A stretch of DNA of 64,000 nucleotides from Flavobacterium supellecticarium (GTDB lineage Bacteria; Bacteroidota; Bacteroidia; Flavobacteriales; Flavobacteriaceae): positions 910,478 to 974,477 of the forward strand of contig NZ_SSNZ01000002.1 in NCBI RefSeq assembly GCF_004801375.1, given 5' to 3'. The notes beneath the pieces were generated by a model that worked only from the letters and a program-made list of their open reading frames with translations, was not told the DNA's origin and ran no database searches. How positions within the stretch are numbered: the first letter of the stretch is position 1; each line of letters starts with the position of its first letter. Below are positions 61,612 through 64,000 of this stretch, one piece after another. A program made the translations under genes and the position numbers.

Positions 61612-64000
61612 ATGAGAAACAATTATCTATTATTGTTATTGGTTTATGTCTTTTCGATTAATCTCTATGCACAAGCACCTGGTTGTGCGAATGTTAAAGG
61701 GGGAGATGTAAACGGTAACCCGGTTGCGACCATTTGTAATCCTGGCGAATGCAGGCAAATCAAAGCAACCTATTTAGAAACGGGAGGTACTAATACTTAT
61801 ACGGTTTCTTCAATCCCGTATGCGCCACCATTCCCTTTTGTGGGAGGTAATGCCATTCCGATCATCGCCGATGATGACTGGTCACAGATTATTAACTTAG
61901 GTTTTAAATTCTGTTTCTTTAACCAGTCTTATACTAAAGCGTTGATCTGTGATAACGGGGCACTTTCGTTTAGTATTGCCGGAGCAGGTGGTACTCCAGG
62001 TGGATTGTATACACCGGGATCAGACAGTGGCTATTCTTTTAATACGCAAATTCCGCAAAGTGCGTCAGATGTTCCTTATCGAAATGCCGTTTTTGGAGTA
62101 TTACAGGATTTGAATCCAACGCAATCACCAGCGAATCACTCGATTAACTATCAGATTATAGGACAAGCGCCATGTAGAACGCTTGTTTTTAATATTTATG
62201 AAATGGGCCACTATTCTTGTGGTGTTTCTCAAGGAACTCAGACGAGTCAGATGGTACTTTACGAAACAACAAACGTTATTGAAGTTTATGTTAAAAGAAG
62301 AACATCTTGTACGACATTTAACTATGGTTCCGGATTAATTGGAATCCAGAATCAGGCCGGTAATGTGGGATATACCCCGCCGGGAAGAAATACAGGAACC
62401 TGGAGTGTTTTAACTCCGGAAGCTTGGCGTTTTACACCATCGGGACCATCTAATGTAACGTTCCAATGGTTGGATGCAAACGGAAACCCGCTTAGTACCA
62501 ATACCACAATGACGGTTTGTCCTCTACAAACAACAGTTTATACAGCAGAAGCTACCTATACCGCTTGTGATGGAACTAAAACAGTTGTACGTGATTATGT
62601 AACCGTACCGGTTAGTACCTTTGATATTAACGAACCAAATGACTTGAACAAATGTCCGGACGACCCGAGTTGTTGGGATTTAACACCAAATAATGCAGTT
62701 GTATTGGGTACCTTAAACCCGGCAGATTATCTGGTTACCTATTATCCAACTCAGGCGGATGCCGAAAATGAGTTTAACTGGATTGATGATCCAACGTGCT
62801 ATAATCCGGCAGCCGGAAATAACTTCGTATATGTAAGGGTGAATGATCCGAATTCAGATTGTTATAAAATCAAAGAATTTGAATTGATTCGCGGTGGAGC
62901 AACACCTCCTGCGTTTACACCGGTTGGTCCACTTTGTTTAAATACGACACCACCAACATTGCCTACAACTTCTAATGATGGAATTACAGGATCATGGAGT
63001 CCGCTAACAGTAAGTACGAGTGCAGTTGGTACAACTACTTATACTTTTACACCAGATCCGGCACAGTGTGCAAGTCCAACAACTATGGATATTCAGGTGA
63101 TTGCAGAGCCTACGGCAAGTATTACCGGATCGACTATCTGTAAGAACACTTCAGGTACGCTTACCGTAACGGGTACGCCTAATGCATCTGTAGATTATTC
63201 AGTAGGCGGAACTACAACAACAATTACATTGGATGCTTCGGGATCGGCGACTATTACAACACCGGTTTTAACAGCAACAACTACTTATACTTTAGTAAGT
63301 GTAACATCGGCAGGGACAACTCCTTGTTCGAAAACATTAAACATATCGGCTGATGTAACGGTTCTGGAATTACCAACAGCTACCATCAGCGGAACGACTA
63401 CGATCTGTGCAAACCAGACGGCAGTTATCAGCTTTACCGGTACACCGGGAGCAACTGTAAACTATGATGTAGACGGATCAGCAGGAAGTGTTACCTTAAA
63501 TGCATCCGGAAACGGATCGGTAACAACGCCACCATTAACGGTTAATAGTACGTATACATTAGTGAGTGTAATTACAAATGGTATAACACCACAATGTAGT
63601 CAGACAGTAACCGGAAGTGCTACCGTTACTATTGCCGCACAACCAACGGCTACTATTTCTGGAAGTACAACAATTTGTTCTGGTAGTACAGCTGTATTAA
63701 CGTTCAACGGAACCCCAAATACAATTGTTACCTATAATAATGGTACCGCTAATGCAACGGTAACTTTGGATGCTGCCGGAGATGGAAGTGTTACAGTAGG
63801 ACCATTAACAGCAACTACAACGTATAATTTAGTAAGTGTAAGCACTCAGGGAACTTCTCCATGTGTTGAGTCATTAACCGGCAGTGTTACAATCACAGTA
63901 AACCCATTACCAACAGCAACAATCAGTGCACCGGCATTAATTTGTTCTGGTGATACCGCTGTTGTGACTTTTACAGGGCCAGCTAACGGAACGGTTACGT
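61612..64000 (+). CDS. Large exported repeat protein, adhesin-like (T9SS type B expected), C-terminus outside the window
   Basis: The frame is open from the ATG at 61612 to the last base (796 codons) with no stop. Signal peptide (1-20, LYAQ); an N-terminal domain (about 20-280) with many cysteines ('APGCANVKGGDVNGNPVATICNPGECRQI'), typical of gliding-motility-associated surface proteins; an Ig/PKD-like part (about 280-500); then a tandem repeat of about 89 residues, units starting at 63109, 63373, 63643 and 63910, each with 'PTATISGSTTICSGSTAVLTF', 'VTLDAAGDGSVTVGPLTATTTYNLVSVS' and 'PC' near the end. Such proteins usually end in a T9SS type B sorting domain; that part is not visible. Confidence 0.85.
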   Translation, partial: MRNNYLLLLLVYVFSINLYAQAPGCANVKGGDVNGNPVATICNPGECRQIKATYLETGGTNTYTVSSIPYAPPFPFVGGNAIPIIADDDWSQIINLGFKFCFFNQSYTKALICDNGALSFSIAGAGGTPGGLYTPGSDSGYSFNTQIPQSASDVPYRNAVFGVLQDLNPTQSPANHSINYQIIGQAPCRTLVFNIYEMGHYSCGVSQGTQTSQMVLYETTNVIEVYVKRRTSCTTFNYGSGLIGIQNQAGNVGYTPPGRNTGTWSVLTPEAWRFTPSGPSNVTFQWLDANGNPLSTNTTMTVCPLQTTVYTAEATYTACDGTKTVVRDYVTVPVSTFDINEPNDLNKCPDDPSCWDLTPNNAVVLGTLNPADYLVTYYPTQADAENEFNWIDDPTCYNPAAGNNFVYVRVNDPNSDCYKIKEFELIRGGATPPAFTPVGPLCLNTTPPTLPTTSNDGITGSWSPLTVSTSAVGTTTYTFTPDPAQCASPTTMDIQVIAEPTASITGSTICKNTSGTLTVTGTPNASVDYSVGGTTTTITLDASGSATITTPVLTATTTYTLVSVTSAGTTPCSKTLNISADVTVLELPTATISGTTTICANQTAVISFTGTPGATVNYDVDGSAGSVTLNASGNGSVTTPPLTVNSTYTLVSVITNGITPQCSQTVTGSATVTIAAQPTATISGSTTICSGSTAVLTFNGTPNTIVTYNNGTANATVTLDAAGDGSVTVGPLTATTTYNLVSVSTQGTSPCVESLTGSVTITVNPLPTATISAPALICSGDTAVVTFTGPANGTVT

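Noticed and set aside
63109..64000. CRISPR-like array at the right edge
   Set aside because: The periodicity of about 267 bp is in frame and encodes a protein repeat; there are no short direct repeats with unique spacers.
1..64000. tRNA, rRNA, prophage, insertion sequence or defence system
   Set aside because: No cloverleaf, rRNA, integrase, transposase, phage, toxin-antitoxin or restriction gene was recognised on either strand.

Overview
The window reads as a chromosomal segment of a Flavobacterium-like member of the Bacteroidota (family Flavobacteriaceae). Signs of this are: upstream -7 boxes of the form TAnnTTTG instead of sigma70 boxes; almost no Shine-Dalgarno sequences; secreted proteins with type IX secretion (T9SS) sorting domains; an ArgF'-type N-acylornithine carbamoyltransferase; a bacillithiol-linked YtxJ protein; a fused CcsB-CcsA cytochrome c assembly protein; and the DUF4293-rho gene pair. 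By eye the G+C content is low, about 40%. I saw no rRNA, tRNA, CRISPR array, insertion sequence, phage or plasmid genes.

Layout. 1-1.65 kb: a minus-strand operon (membrane protein, winged-helix regulator, Coq4-family protein, 5' part of creD) with two near-identical palindromes lying over its promoters. 1.7-8.8 kb: small membrane and DUF1801 genes, an outer-membrane protein with kdsA, a lipoprotein/DUF4199 pair, a split YeeE/YedE transporter, prmA-clpS and a porin. 8.8-16.6 kb: nitronate monooxygenase, a very large T9SS 'choice-of-anchor I' protein and ccsBA. 16.6-23 kb: a lysine-rich exported repeat peptide, an MFS transporter, a thioredoxin-fold protein, a TIM-barrel protein and several unrecognised genes, including a 57-residue one. 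23-26.3 kb: clpB and, divergently, ytxJ.

26.3-34.7 kb: a compact arginine operon on the minus strand in the order GNAT-argG-argC-argD-argF'-argB-M20 deacylase-argH. It covers the steps from N-acylglutamate to arginine, and the leading GNAT is a candidate for the first acylation step. The roughly 315-nt untranslated leader holds a short Arg-containing reading frame and two hairpins. 34.8-41.3 kb: a secreted T9SS amidase with a PD40 protein, a lipoprotein, and fahA/glyA transcribed from a divergent promoter region. 41.6-48.6 kb: two VOC proteins, a Crp/Fnr regulator with an AhpD-like protein, a GNAT, a retropepsin-like protease, a tandem DUF4377 lipoprotein and lpdA. 48.8-60.8 kb: mostly housekeeping genes (ABC exporter, truA, metallophosphoesterase, two-component system with a small middle gene, DUF4293-rho, lgt, yidD, cysS, folE). 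The window ends inside a long repeat-containing adhesin-like gene.

Most of the content is core metabolism and envelope biology. The parts least explained by known families are the Coq4/CreD operon with its paired operators, the arginine-operon leader, the dispersed palindromes, the hendecad-repeat peptide and the small unrecognised genes. Promoter and operator calls are pattern matches by eye, and gene names rest on recognised motifs and overall similarity, not on database searches.
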